A stretch of 36,554 nt of DNA. It comes from Desulfobacterales bacterium (GTDB lineage Bacteria > Desulfobacterota > Desulfobacteria > Desulfobacterales > UBA2174_A). Position 1 is the first letter of the stretch. Every line of letters starts with the position of its first letter. This document shows positions 22,771 through 30,476 of this stretch, one piece after another. A program made the translations under genes and the position numbers. The notes under the pieces were generated by a model. The model was given only the letters and a program-made list of their open reading frames with translations. It made no database searches and was not told the DNA's origin. Location: positions 1-36,554 of the forward strand of contig JALOPD010000042.1 of the NCBI GenBank assembly GCA_025454075.1, given 5' to 3'.

Positions 22771-25065
22771 ATGAACATCCGCAGGGCTTTCCTGAGCGCG
22801 CTGGTTGTGTTTACGATCGCAGGCACGCTTTTGACGGCGCCGTCGGCGGAGGCCGTGACGGTCCACCACCGGTCCATCGGTACGAACACCGCCGAACTCT
22901 TCAACGCCGGTACCGCCTCGGTCGGCATGGGCCAGGTGAAGGTCTCCTTCGCCGGCGGCGGCCCTCTGCCGGACACGGTCGGTCGCGGGGATGAAATCGT
23001 CATCGACGACGAAGAGCTTTACATCCTCAGCCGGGACAGCGATACCCAGCTGACGCTCCAGGCCCCGGCCGCGAAGGAACACCTCGCCGAGGAGTTCGCC
23101 GTCCGCCGGGCCTATACCTCCATCCAAGCCTGGGTCAACGACCGCAACGGCAACCTCGTCCGGGATGACCGCCTGGAGGTGGGCGTCTGCTACAACGACG
23201 GCCCGTTCAGCACCAAAAGGCACGGCGTGCTGGCCCACATCCGCGGTTCCAGGACGGACCGGGACCATTTCATGTGGCTCACGGCGGCGGAGACGGCGCA
23301 GCACAAGGGCGCTGCCGGCAAGGGCGTGGTCTTGGACGGGTTGAACCGCGCCCGCTGCGGGATCCTCATCGAGGACGATTACACGCGCGTCGACGGGTTG
23401 GAGCTCAGGAATTTCGGACACTGGTCTTCGGCGCCGGGGGCGGTGGTCGTCCGCAGCGCACGCGGGGTCATACTGGAGCGCCTGCTGGTTCACGACTTCG
23501 ATGCGCGCTATCGCGAAAGCTTCGGCATCAAGGGCGGCCATCACAGCGATCTCACGGCCCGCAACTGCATCATCTACAACGGCGGCACGGCCGGCATCGC
23601 CACCCGCTGGAAGACGTCCAGAGCGACGGTCGAAAACTGCACCATTTTCGGCATGAAGGGAAAGGGGGTCGATGAAGGACACGGCCTCATTTCGGCCGTG
23701 AACACCATCTCCATGGGCAGCCGCGGAGACTTCGCCGTCCGCCGCGGCGCCCGGTCGAACAACATCTCCTCCGACGGCACGGCCGACGGCCCGGGGTCCA
23801 TGGTTTTCCTCAATCCGTTGGACCAGTTCGTCTCGATCGCGCCCGGGGCCGAGGACCTCCACCTGAAGGACACCTCCGCGGCCGTCGATGCCGGGACGAA
23901 CCTATCCGCGGCGCAAGCGGTCTCAAGCCGCCCGGCTCGCGCGGCCGATGCGCCTGCAACCGATCCCGACCTGCTCGACATCGACGGGACCGACCGCGCC
24001 GAAGCGGACGCCTGGGACATCGGCGCGGACGAAGTGGAATCGGCGCCGAAGGGCGTGTGGTATGTCGACCCGGGAAAGAGCGGCGACGGCACCGGTTGGA
24101 AAACCGCATTCGCGACCATCCAGCAGGCCGTGTCGGCCGCCGCCGATGGGCAGGAGATCTGGGTGAAGGAAGGGAGCTACCGCCTGGCCACCGAGATCTT
24201 TATCGCCAAACCCGTGGCCCTCTACGGAGGGTTCGCCGGAAACGAACGCAACCGGGAAAAGCGGGACTGGAGGAAACGGCCGACGTTGCTGGATGCGCCG
24301 GACATCGGCCGCTGCCTCTCCTTGGCGGCCGACGGCGTTCGAATCAGCGGCTTTGTGTTCAGCTTCGGCACAAATTCCAACGGGGGCGCGGTCATGGCCC
24401 TGCCGCTCAGCCGTTTCATGATCGAAGACTGCCTGTTTGAAGCCAACTCCGCCAGCCTCGGCGGCGGCCTCTACTCCAAGAATGCCGCAGGCACCGTCAA
24501 CGGCTGCGAATTTTCAGGCAACACGGCCAAGACAAAAGGGGGCGCGGTTTACGCGGAATCCTCCGCTTTGACCATCACCAACTGCGTGTTCTCAGCGAAC
24601 ACGGCAGGCGCCAGCGGCGTCAGCACAGCCGGGGGCGGTGCGGTCTTCGTCGCAGGCGCCGGCGTCACCATCGTCAACTGCACTTTCTACAACAACAGCA
24701 CCCGCTATCCGGCCAACGGCGGCGGCGCCGTCTATAACTATCTCGCCGCCACCGTTATTGCCAACAGCATTCTCTGGGGCAACACCTCGGCCGTCGGTCC
24801 GCAGGTGCACAACCATTTTTCCACGGGCACGGCGATCACCCACTGCGACATCGACCAATCGGGGTTTGAATCGGGCAGCGGCAACATCCGCCGAGAGCCG
24901 CTCTGGGCGGACCCTGACGCCGGGGATTTCCGCCTGCAGTCCGCGTCGCCCTGCATCGATGCCGGCACGCTGGAGGCCGTCGGCCTGCCGGAACTTGATT
25001 TCAAAGACGGCCCGCGGGTGAGCGGCGCTTCGGTGGATATCGGCGCGTTGGAGTTCGGGGACTGA
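22771..25065 (+). CDS. Secreted protein with two right-handed beta-helix modules (choice-of-anchor Q-like C-terminus)
   Basis: The 764-residue protein has a classical signal peptide (NIRRAFLSALVVFTIAGTLL, cleavage after AEA near residue 28). The first module (about 90-420) has parallel beta-helix rungs such as DYTRVDGLELRNFGHW, VILERLLVHDF and DLTARNCIIYNGG. The second (about 428-764) starts WYVDPGKSGDGTGWKTAFAT, then IQQAVSAAADGQEIWVKEGSY and Pmp-like rungs (GGGLYSKNAAG, GGAVYAESS, GGAVFVAGA), ending with SPCIDAGT and VDIGALEFGD, the choice-of-anchor Q pattern. Both modules end in a CIDAGT/VDAGT-like segment followed by WDIGADE or VDIGALE, so the gene looks like an internal duplication. No C-terminal sorting helix or PEP motif is seen. 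A role in surface attachment or polysaccharide binding is inferred. Confidence 0.85.
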   Translation: MNIRRAFLSALVVFTIAGTLLTAPSAEAVTVHHRSIGTNTAELFNAGTASVGMGQVKVSFAGGGPLPDTVGRGDEIVIDDEELYILSRDSDTQLTLQAPAAKEHLAEEFAVRRAYTSIQAWVNDRNGNLVRDDRLEVGVCYNDGPFSTKRHGVLAHIRGSRTDRDHFMWLTAAETAQHKGAAGKGVVLDGLNRARCGILIEDDYTRVDGLELRNFGHWSSAPGAVVVRSARGVILERLLVHDFDARYRESFGIKGGHHSDLTARNCIIYNGGTAGIATRWKTSRATVENCTIFGMKGKGVDEGHGLISAVNTISMGSRGDFAVRRGARSNNISSDGTADGPGSMVFLNPLDQFVSIAPGAEDLHLKDTSAAVDAGTNLSAAQAVSSRPARAADAPATDPDLLDIDGTDRAEADAWDIGADEVESAPKGVWYVDPGKSGDGTGWKTAFATIQQAVSAAADGQEIWVKEGSYRLATEIFIAKPVALYGGFAGNERNREKRDWRKRPTLLDAPDIGRCLSLAADGVRISGFVFSFGTNSNGGAVMALPLSRFMIEDCLFEANSASLGGGLYSKNAAGTVNGCEFSGNTAKTKGGAVYAESSALTITNCVFSANTAGASGVSTAGGGAVFVAGAGVTIVNCTFYNNSTRYPANGGGAVYNYLAATVIANSILWGNTSAVGPQVHNHFSTGTAITHCDIDQSGFESGSGNIRREPLWADPDAGDFRLQSASPCIDAGTLEAVGLPELDFKDGPRVSGASVDIGALEFGD

Positions 25066-25120
25066 CCAGGGTAGAAAATCCTGGCGCATTCTAGAAAAGG
25101 CACCAATGTCGCTGCTGGGC

Positions 25121-25168
25121 CGAAAATCCCCCGCCCCCCTTTTGGCAAAGGGGGGCGGGGGATTTTCG
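25121..25168. terminator. Strong bidirectional rho-independent terminator
   Basis: A 22-bp perfect stem (25121-25142 with 25147-25168) encloses a TGGC loop, with poly-C/poly-G cores and A/T-rich ends giving T-tracts in both directions. It lies between the convergent beta-helix and Sua5 genes. Its TTTGGCAAAG core recurs in the terminator near 30495. Confidence 0.85.
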
Positions 25169-25223
25169 TTTCACATAAAATGGCGCAACGCAGACCGGCT
25201 CGCTTTTTGCGAAGCCGGCAGCT

Positions 25224-25844
25224 TCAGGCGCTTTTTATGACCGCTATTATTTCATGCCTCGAGACTTCTCCTTCCCGGATCACCACCGGGGCCGCGCCGG
25301 TCACATCCACCACCGTGGACCCCACACCGCCCTTCAGCGGCCCGCCGTCGAGAATGAGGTCCACCTGCCGCCGGATCTGGGGGTCCAGTTCGGGAATCTG
25401 CCGGCAGCCGGTGCGGCCGGACAGGTTGGCGCTGGTCCCGGTGATCGGTTTGCCGACGGCCTCCACCAGCGCCCTCGCCACGTTGTGAGCGGCCAGCCGG
25501 ATCCCGATTTTGCCGGTGCCGGCCGTCAGACGCTCCGGAAGGCTCGCCTCCGCCTCCAGCACCAGGGTCAGCCGGCCGGGCCAGAAGCGCTGCATGAGCA
25601 AGTGTGCAACCCGCGGGATGCTTCTGGCCAGGCCGTCCATCTGGGCGGGGCTGTTGATGAGGACCAGCAGCGGCAGTTCGGCCGGCCGCTGCTTGATGTC
25701 GAAAACGCGTTCAACGGCCGCCGCGTCGAATGCGTCGGCACCCAGGCCGTAGAGGCAGCGCGTCGGGAAGCACACGACCCCTCCCCCGCGCATGGCTGCC
25801 GCTGCCCGGCTTATGGTCTCGGGCTGCGGCGCCCGTGGGTCCAC
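25224..25844 (-). CDS. Sua5/YciO/YrdC-family protein, probable threonylcarbamoyl-AMP synthase
   Basis: The 206-residue protein has the YrdC fold sequence: GGVVCFPTRCLYGLGADAFD (usual PTETVYGLG), VFDIKQRPAELPLLVLI (KxRP-PL motif), FWPGRLTLVLEA, GTGKIGIRLAAH and ITGTSANLSG. The family makes L-threonylcarbamoyl-AMP for the t6A modification of ANN-decoding tRNAs. The short length fits YrdC/TsaC rather than two-domain Sua5. The Thr-Glu of the PTET motif is Arg-Cys here. The start is taken as the GTG at 25844, a few bases after the PurD-PurE stop, with TAAGG as ribosome-binding site, so the gene is coupled to the purine gene. An internal ATG would remove the first strand. Confidence 0.88.
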   Translation of the reverse strand: MDPRAPQPETISRAAAAMRGGGVVCFPTRCLYGLGADAFDAAAVERVFDIKQRPAELPLLVLINSPAQMDGLARSIPRVAHLLMQRFWPGRLTLVLEAEASLPERLTAGTGKIGIRLAAHNVARALVEAVGKPITGTSANLSGRTGCRQIPELDPQIRRQVDLILDGGPLKGGVGSTVVDVTGAAPVVIREGEVSRHEIIAVIKSA

Positions 25845-25854
25845 CCGCAGGACC

Positions 25855-27627
25855 TTAGCGGTAGTCCTTGAGCTTTTCGGCTTTGCGTTCAACTTCGGTC
25901 GCCATGTCTTTCTTGAACCTGAGGATGGCCGCCGCCACGCCCGGGTCGGAAAGCGCCAGCATCTGGGCGGCGAAAATGCCGGCGTTGCGCGCCCCGGACT
26001 TCCCCAACGCCATGGTGGCCACCGGGATTCCCGGCGGCATCTGCACCGTCGAAAGCAGCGAATCCAGCCCCTGCAGGCTGGAGGAGTCGATCGGCACACC
26101 GATGACCGGGAGGCTGGTGTGCGCCGCCAGCACCCCGGCCAGGTGCGCGGCATGGCCGGCGCCGGCGATGATGACCTTCATGCCGCGCTCGCGCGCGCCC
26201 GCCGCAAAGGCCATGGCGCGCTCCGGGCTGCGGTGGGCGGAGGCGACCGTCATCGCGAAGGGGATGCCGAACTTTTTCAGCATGGCCGCGGCCTCCTCCA
26301 TGACGGGCAGGTCCGAGTCGCTGCCCATGACGATGCCGACCGCGGGGGCCTGGGAAAGCCGCTTGAGGGCCTTCTGCCCGATGTCCTTGCGGCAGTAGGC
26401 GCCCTCCCACCTGATTCTGGCGACGGCTTCATAGGCCTTCGCGATGGCGTCCGCCACCGTGTCGCCCAGGGCGGTCACACCCAGGACGCGGCCGCCGTCG
26501 GTCACGACGGCGCGCTTGGCGAGCTTCGTCCCGGCGTGAAACACGACCACGTCCTGCATTTTCTTGGCGGCGTCCAACCCCTTGATGGGAAGCCCCTTGG
26601 GGTAGCTGCCCGGGTAGCCGGCCGAGGACATGACCACGCAGACCGACGCGCGGTCGTCGATCTCCAGGCGGCACTGGTCGAGGCGGCCGTCGATCACGGC
26701 CTCCATGATCGGCACGATATCGCTCTTGATCCGCATCAACAGCGGCTGGGCCTCGGGGTCGCCGAAGCGCCCGTTGAACTCCAGCACGCGCACCTGGTCG
26801 CGGTCGATCATGAGGCCGGCATAGAGCACGCCCTTATAAGGCCGGCCCTCGGCCGCCATGGCCTTGACCGTCGGGAGCATGACCTCGTTCATGATCTTCC
26901 GGTGCATCAAGCGGTCCACCACCGGTGCGGGCGAATAGGCGCCCATGCCCCCGGTGTTCGGCCCGCGGTCGTCGTCGAGGATCGCCTTGTGGTCCTGCGA
27001 GGACGGCATCGGCAGCACGGTCTTGCCGTCCGTGAAGGCGAGGAAAGAGGCCTCCTCGCCCTTCAGGCACTCCTCGATCACCACCCGGTCGCCGGCGTCC
27101 CCGAACTCGCGCTTGACCATAATGCGCTTGAGCGCGGCCAGCGCCTGGACCTGGGTGGTGCACACGATGACCCCTTTGCCGGCCGCAAGCCCGTCGGCCT
27201 TGACCACCACCGGCAGGCCCAGTCTGCGCAGATAACGCTCGGCCTGCGCGAGGCTGCGGAAGCTCCGGCCCCGGGCGGTGGGGATGCGGTACTGGTCCAG
27301 CAGGGCCTTGGCGAAAGACTTGCTCGACTCGATCTCGGCCGCCCGTCGGCTCGCCCCGAAGATCCGCAGCCCCTCCCGCTCGAAGAGATCCACGATCCCC
27401 TCGGACAGCGGCCCCTCGGGCCCCACCACGGTGAGGTCGATCTTCCGCCGGCGGGCGAAGTCGAGCAGCCCCTGGAGGTCGCCCGCCGAGACGGGCACGC
27501 ATTCAGCCAGGTCGGCAATGCCGGCATTGCCGGGGGCGCAAAACACCTTTTTGACCTTTGGGCTCTGGGCGATCTTCCAGACCAGAGCGTGCTCGCGGCC
27601 GCCGCCGCCGATGACGAGAACTTTCAT
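25855..27627 (-). CDS. purD-purE: Fused PurD-PurE: phosphoribosylamine-glycine ligase and N5-CAIR mutase
   Basis: One continuous frame of 590 residues holds two purine enzymes. Residues 1 to about 425 are PurD: KVLVIGGGGREHALVWKIA, then VVKADGLAAGKGVIV, EFNGRFGDPEAQPLL and the GARS C-terminal domain. Residues about 428-590 are class I PurE: VGIVMGSDSDLPVMEEAA, ASAHRSPERAMAFA, IAGAGHAAHLAGVLA, and QMPPGIPVATMALGKSGARNA. PurD makes GAR from phosphoribosylamine, glycine and ATP; PurE converts N5-CAIR to CAIR. The start is the ATG at 27627 with GGAGG upstream. In-frame sequence to 27657 comes from a dispersed repeat. The linker is short (KALKRLSQAPA). The steps are not adjacent in the pathway. 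The frame and motifs of both halves look intact. Confidence 0.9.
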   Translation of the reverse strand: MKVLVIGGGGREHALVWKIAQSPKVKKVFCAPGNAGIADLAECVPVSAGDLQGLLDFARRRKIDLTVVGPEGPLSEGIVDLFEREGLRIFGASRRAAEIESSKSFAKALLDQYRIPTARGRSFRSLAQAERYLRRLGLPVVVKADGLAAGKGVIVCTTQVQALAALKRIMVKREFGDAGDRVVIEECLKGEEASFLAFTDGKTVLPMPSSQDHKAILDDDRGPNTGGMGAYSPAPVVDRLMHRKIMNEVMLPTVKAMAAEGRPYKGVLYAGLMIDRDQVRVLEFNGRFGDPEAQPLLMRIKSDIVPIMEAVIDGRLDQCRLEIDDRASVCVVMSSAGYPGSYPKGLPIKGLDAAKKMQDVVVFHAGTKLAKRAVVTDGGRVLGVTALGDTVADAIAKAYEAVARIRWEGAYCRKDIGQKALKRLSQAPAVGIVMGSDSDLPVMEEAAAMLKKFGIPFAMTVASAHRSPERAMAFAAGARERGMKVIIAGAGHAAHLAGVLAAHTSLPVIGVPIDSSSLQGLDSLLSTVQMPPGIPVATMALGKSGARNAGIFAAQMLALSDPGVAAAILRFKKDMATEVERKAEKLKDYR

Positions 27628-27649
27628 TCCTACCTCCAGGCTGTTAATT

Positions 27650-27690
27650 GTAGGCACTTTAGCGCACTTTAGGCATTTTAGACACTTCCC
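27650..27690. repeat. TTTAGGCAC-type dispersed repeat, copy 3
   Basis: The plus strand reads TAGGCACTTTAGCGCACTTT then AGGCATTTTAGACACTT. The ATP-grasp gene ends inside it: its last codons (MPKVR and TAA) are encoded by repeat units. Confidence 0.65.
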
Positions 27691-28426
27691 CCAACGCTTT
27701 CTCCAGCGCCTCGCGCTTCCTGCGATTCAACTCCTGCCTGCCGATCCGGGCGGCGGAAATGCCCCCGTCCAGGGCGATTTCGGAAAGATAGCAGCCGCCG
27801 CCCTCCGCCAGCTGCAGGTCGATGTGCGCGTAAGGGAAACGGCCGCGTGCCATCACCTCCCGGCAGAGGCCTTCTGCGGCCGCATCCATCGACAGCGCCC
27901 GGCTTGCCCCCCCGACGGCGAGGTTGGCCCTGAAATTGTGGAAGTTCTCCCGGATGTAGGCCTCCACATAGTCGCCGACCACGACCACGCGCACATCGCT
28001 GATGTTGGCCATGAAGGGTTGAAGCACGAAGGGAAAAACCTCCTGCGCAAAGGCCGCCGCGTTGTAAAGCGCCTCGGCGCTCTCCCAGCGGCGGATGCCG
28101 TGGCCGCAGTGCATCCCCTCCTGCTTGCTCACCACCGCCTTGATCCCGTGCCGGCCGCAGTAGGTCACCGCGTCCATCAGCTCCGCGCGGCGCGAAACCA
28201 CCAGCGTGTGCGGCGCCATCCAGCGGCGCAAAATGAAGGCCTGGGCGCATTTGGAACGGCTGAGCAGCTGGCAGAGCACCGAGGGCAGGCACTGCACCCC
28301 GCGTTCCAAAAGGTCGGCGGCGAGCGCCCCGCGCAGGTATCTCGCCGGCAGCGGGCCGAGGACGATGTCCCCGGGGCCCAGTTCGTCGAAACGCTGTTCA
28401 AGCTCGCCGGCGCCCCGGACGATCAT
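27659..28426 (-). CDS. ATP-grasp family protein (RimK-like)
   Basis: The 255-residue protein contains the RimK-type ATP-grasp pattern: AVVSKQEGMHCGHGIRRW (ATP-binding lysine region), MANISDVRVVVVGDYVEAYI, NFHNFRANLAVGGASRAL and the metal-binding end FPYAHIDLQLAEGG then YLSEIALDGG. Enzymes of this fold ligate a carboxylate to an amine or thiol. The substrate is unknown. The start ATG at 28426 overlaps the ddl end closely (TGA then AGCCATG), with AGGTGA as ribosome-binding site, so it is coupled to the D-Ala-D-Ala ligase gene. It is shorter than RimK (about 300), and the C-terminal MPKVR is encoded by a repeat, so the native tail may have been altered. Confidence 0.75.
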   Translation of the reverse strand: MIVRGAGELEQRFDELGPGDIVLGPLPARYLRGALAADLLERGVQCLPSVLCQLLSRSKCAQAFILRRWMAPHTLVVSRRAELMDAVTYCGRHGIKAVVSKQEGMHCGHGIRRWESAEALYNAAAFAQEVFPFVLQPFMANISDVRVVVVGDYVEAYIRENFHNFRANLAVGGASRALSMDAAAEGLCREVMARGRFPYAHIDLQLAEGGGCYLSEIALDGGISAARIGRQELNRRKREALEKALGEVSKMPKVR

Positions 28427-28430
28427 GGCT

Positions 28431-29390
28431 TCACCTGCGGGCCGGACGGCCCTCCAAACTCAGCTCGATCAATCGATCCAGCAGTCGGCCGAAGCCGATC
28501 CCGGCGGTCCGCGCGGCGCGTGGGAGAAGGCTCGTGGCCGTCATGCCCGGGATCGTGTTGGTTTCGAGGATGAAGATCTCGCGCCCCCGCAGCATCATGT
28601 CGGTCCGGCTGTAGCCCCGGCAGAAGAGCGCCCGGTGGGCCTCCATCGCCAGGCGCTGGGCCTTGGCGGTCAGTTCGGCATCGATGCGGGCCGGGCATAT
28701 CTCCTGCGCGGCGCCGTCCGTGTATTTGGCCTCATAGTCGAAAAACGGACGGCTGCGGTCCGGGATGATTTCGATGAGCGGCAGCGCCTCCAATTCGTCG
28801 TTTCCGATGACGCCTCCGGTGATCTCCGTCCCATCGATGCAGGCTTCGATCAGCACGGAAGCGTCGTGGGCAAAGGCGGCCTCGAGCGCGGAGTCCAGTT
28901 CCTGCGGGCTGCGCACGATCGTGATGCCCACGCTGGAGCCCCCCACCACCGGCTTGACCACCAGCGGCATCCCCAGCCGCCGCTCCGCCTCCCCGGAGTC
29001 CGGGCGGCTGCCGCGCCGGGCGACGATGAAGTCCGGGATCGGAAGGCCGGCGTGCTGGTAGAGGCGTTTGGCGGCCAGCTTGTTCATGGCGACCGCGCTG
29101 CCCAGCACCCCGGAGCCCTGGTAGGGAATGCCCAGAAGGTCCAGCAGTCCCTGCACGGTCCCGTCCTCGCCGAAGGCCCCGTGCAAAATGATCAGGGCGG
29201 CGTCGATGCGCGCCGCATCCGCCACCAGCCGCGGCAGGTCGTTCTTGGGGTCGTAGCGCAGGATGTCGTAGCGGTCCTTGTCCAGCGCCTCGTAGACCTG
29301 CCGGCCGCTGTTGAGCGACACTTCCCGCTCCGAGGAGATGCCGCCGGAGAGAAGGGCGAGGGTGAGTTTTTTCGTCGATTTAGTTCCCAC
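28431..29390 (-). CDS. ddl: D-alanine-D-alanine ligase family protein
   Basis: The protein (about 319 residues) has the Ddl layout: LTLALLSGGISSEREVSLNS, IILHGAFGEDGTVQGLLDLL, PYQGSGVLGSAVAMNKLAAK, PLVVKPVVGGSSVGITIV and FILETNTIPGMTATSLLP with the metal-binding Glu and Asn. It joins two D-alanines with ATP for the peptidoglycan precursor. Start choice: the frame is open to a TTG at 29447, but that N-terminus (MPYRRFTF) is encoded by a dispersed repeat. The GTG at 29390, just before KKLTLALLSGG, fits the family but lacks a good ribosome-binding site. It is followed by an ATP-grasp gene in a coupled arrangement. Confidence 0.88.
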   Translation of the reverse strand: MGTKSTKKLTLALLSGGISSEREVSLNSGRQVYEALDKDRYDILRYDPKNDLPRLVADAARIDAALIILHGAFGEDGTVQGLLDLLGIPYQGSGVLGSAVAMNKLAAKRLYQHAGLPIPDFIVARRGSRPDSGEAERRLGMPLVVKPVVGGSSVGITIVRSPQELDSALEAAFAHDASVLIEACIDGTEITGGVIGNDELEALPLIEIIPDRSRPFFDYEAKYTDGAAQEICPARIDAELTAKAQRLAMEAHRALFCRGYSRTDMMLRGREIFILETNTIPGMTATSLLPRAARTAGIGFGRLLDRLIELSLEGRPARR

Positions 29391-29436
29391 TGTCTGAACC
29401 GGCAAGGTCTGGATGTTTGGATCAAAGGTGAAGCGC

Positions 29437-29485
29437 CTATACGGCAAGTGCCTAAAATGCCTATAGTGCGCTAAAGTGCCTAAGG
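29437..29485. repeat. TTTAGGCAC-type dispersed repeat, copy 4 (inverted)
   Basis: On the minus strand it reads TTAGGCACTTTAGCGCACTA then TAGGCATTTTAGGCACTT. It lies directly upstream of the ddl gene and spoils the reading of the apparent N-terminus there. Confidence 0.6.
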
Positions 29486-29577
29486 TTGCAAAGGATAGAG
29501 TCTAAAGTTGATATGAACAACTGCAAAGATGCGAGACGAGTTTGAAGGTGATACGCGCTGATGTTTTTGAATCTTTC

Positions 29578-29658
29578 ACCTTGAACCCTGCGCCGTGTGC
29601 CCTGAACCGTTTTTAAACTTTAGGCACTATAGGCACTTTAGCTCACTTTAGGCACTAT
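29578..29658. repeat. TTTAGGCAC-type dispersed repeat, copy 5, with a CCTTGAACC-type segment beside it
   Basis: The plus strand reads CTTTAGGCACTATAGGCACT then TTAGCTCACTTTAGGCACTA (29612-29656), covering the stop codon (29655-29657) of the DUF1992 gene. Beside it, at about 29578-29610, ACCTTGAACCCTGCGCC and CCCTGAACC form a short degenerate direct repeat. The rest of 29486-29577 shows a weak inverted repeat (TTGAAGGTGA/TCACCTTGAA). Confidence 0.6.
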
Positions 29659-30041
29659 TTTCTTTGCCTGCCCGCCTCGAGCCGCGACACGACCTGGGCG
29701 GCGTATCGCTCCGGGATCTCGTTGGCGATCGAGGCCCGGCGCATCGCGTTCACCTTGAGGATCAGGAAGTTCAGCTTCTTGAGAAGTCGGTATTTTTCGG
29801 CCGTGTCGGGCAGCGCCGCCAGCAGGTCTTCGGTCTTCTCGATCTCCTTGCGCAGCTCGATCTCGGGCGGCAGGCACTCGGCGTTCTTGAGGATCTTGTA
29901 AGCCAGGCGCAGCTCCTCGGGAACGCTGCTGTCGTCTTCCAGCTCGAGCGGCTCCCCCGCGCAGGGAAGGTCATCGAACTCGCCCTTTTCGATGGCCCGC
30001 CGGATCCGCTCCTCCACGATTTTTTCAAACCCGCTGATCAT
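29655..30041 (-). CDS. DUF1992 protein (DnaJ homologue subfamily C member 28 conserved domain)
   Basis: The 128-residue protein starts MISGFEKIVEERIRRAIEKG and continues EFDDLPCAGEPLELEDDSSV and PEELRLAYKILKNAECLPPE, an unmistakable DUF1992 pattern (EExIxxAxxxGxFDxLPGxGKPL). The function of the family is not known; in eukaryotes it is linked to a J-domain protein, but there is no J domain here. Length is usual. A clear sigma-70-type promoter lies 50-75 bases upstream. The stop codon lies in a dispersed repeat. It is separated from ddl by about 260 bases and is probably a single-gene unit. Confidence 0.88.
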   Translation of the reverse strand: MISGFEKIVEERIRRAIEKGEFDDLPCAGEPLELEDDSSVPEELRLAYKILKNAECLPPEIELRKEIEKTEDLLAALPDTAEKYRLLKKLNFLILKVNAMRRASIANEIPERYAAQVVSRLEAGRQRK

Positions 30042-30088
30042 CGCTGTTCTGTGAGAAAAAACCAGATCCGAAATTTGTGGTTTCAGTT

Positions 30089-30117
30089 TTTATACATGCG
30101 CCGGCGGGTTTTGACAA
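30089..30117 (-). promoter_or_regulatory. Sigma-70-type promoter of the DUF1992 gene
   Basis: On the minus strand TTGTCA (30112-30117) and TATAAA (30089-30094) are 17 bases apart, both five of six matches. Transcription would begin near 30082, about 40 bases before the ATG at 30041. Confidence 0.65.
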
Positions 30118-30193
30118 GAGTGCAAAGAGAATGGGGCGGGTTGAAAATTGGAATTGATCGTTTCCGCGACCGATCCGTCTCCCGATAACAGAA

Positions 30194-30221
30194 AAGCCGC
30201 AACCCGTTCGGATGGCGGCTT
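30194..30221 (-). terminator. Terminator of the tRNA gene
   Basis: AAGCCGC (30194-30200) pairs with GCGGCTT (30215-30221) around a 14-base loop. On the minus strand this is followed by TTCTG, giving a short T-tract. Confidence 0.6.
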
Positions 30222-30232
30222 GAGTCTGAATT

Positions 30233-30309
30233 TGGTGGCGATGCAGGGATTTGAACCCCGGACACTGCGGATATGAGCCGCATGCTCTGACCAACTGAGC
30301 TACATCGCC
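30233..30309 (-). tRNA. tRNA with CAT anticodon (tRNA-Met, elongator type likely)
   Basis: The minus strand folds as a full cloverleaf: acceptor GGCGATG/CATCGCC, D arm GCTC/GAGC, anticodon stem TGCGG/CCGCA with loop CTCATAT (anticodon CAT), T arm CGGGG/CCCTG with TTCAAAT, and an encoded CCA end. A G1-C72 pair excludes the initiator type. The choice between elongator Met and the lysidine-modified Ile2 cannot be made surely from sequence. Confidence 0.93.
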
Positions 30310-30319
30310 AGCGCCGGGC

Positions 30320-30348
30320 ATATTGCGTTAAAGTGCCGAGATTGTCAA
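30320..30348 (-). promoter_or_regulatory. Promoter of the tRNA gene
   Basis: On the minus strand a perfect TTGACA (30343-30348) is followed after 17 bases by CAATAT (30320-30325), a moderate -10. The tRNA begins about ten bases later. Confidence 0.55.
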
Positions 30349-30476
30349 GAAGCAGTTTCTTGAGGAAACGGCTCCCGGCAAGGACTTTTCATCTGGAATG
30401 CGGCCTACGCAAGGAAAGGCGCGACTTCCTGCGAAAGTCGGGCAAGACTTTCAAGGCCATGACCGCTCAAAACGAA

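Noticed and set aside
7506..25065. An exosortase/PEP-CTERM system in the polysaccharide locus
   Set aside because: The ATPase and Wza/Wzc set resemble such loci, but no exosortase and no PEP-CTERM tail is present in the window.
25792..27672. A 626-codon open frame on the plus strand
   Set aside because: It is antisense to the PurD-PurE gene, which has clear motifs.
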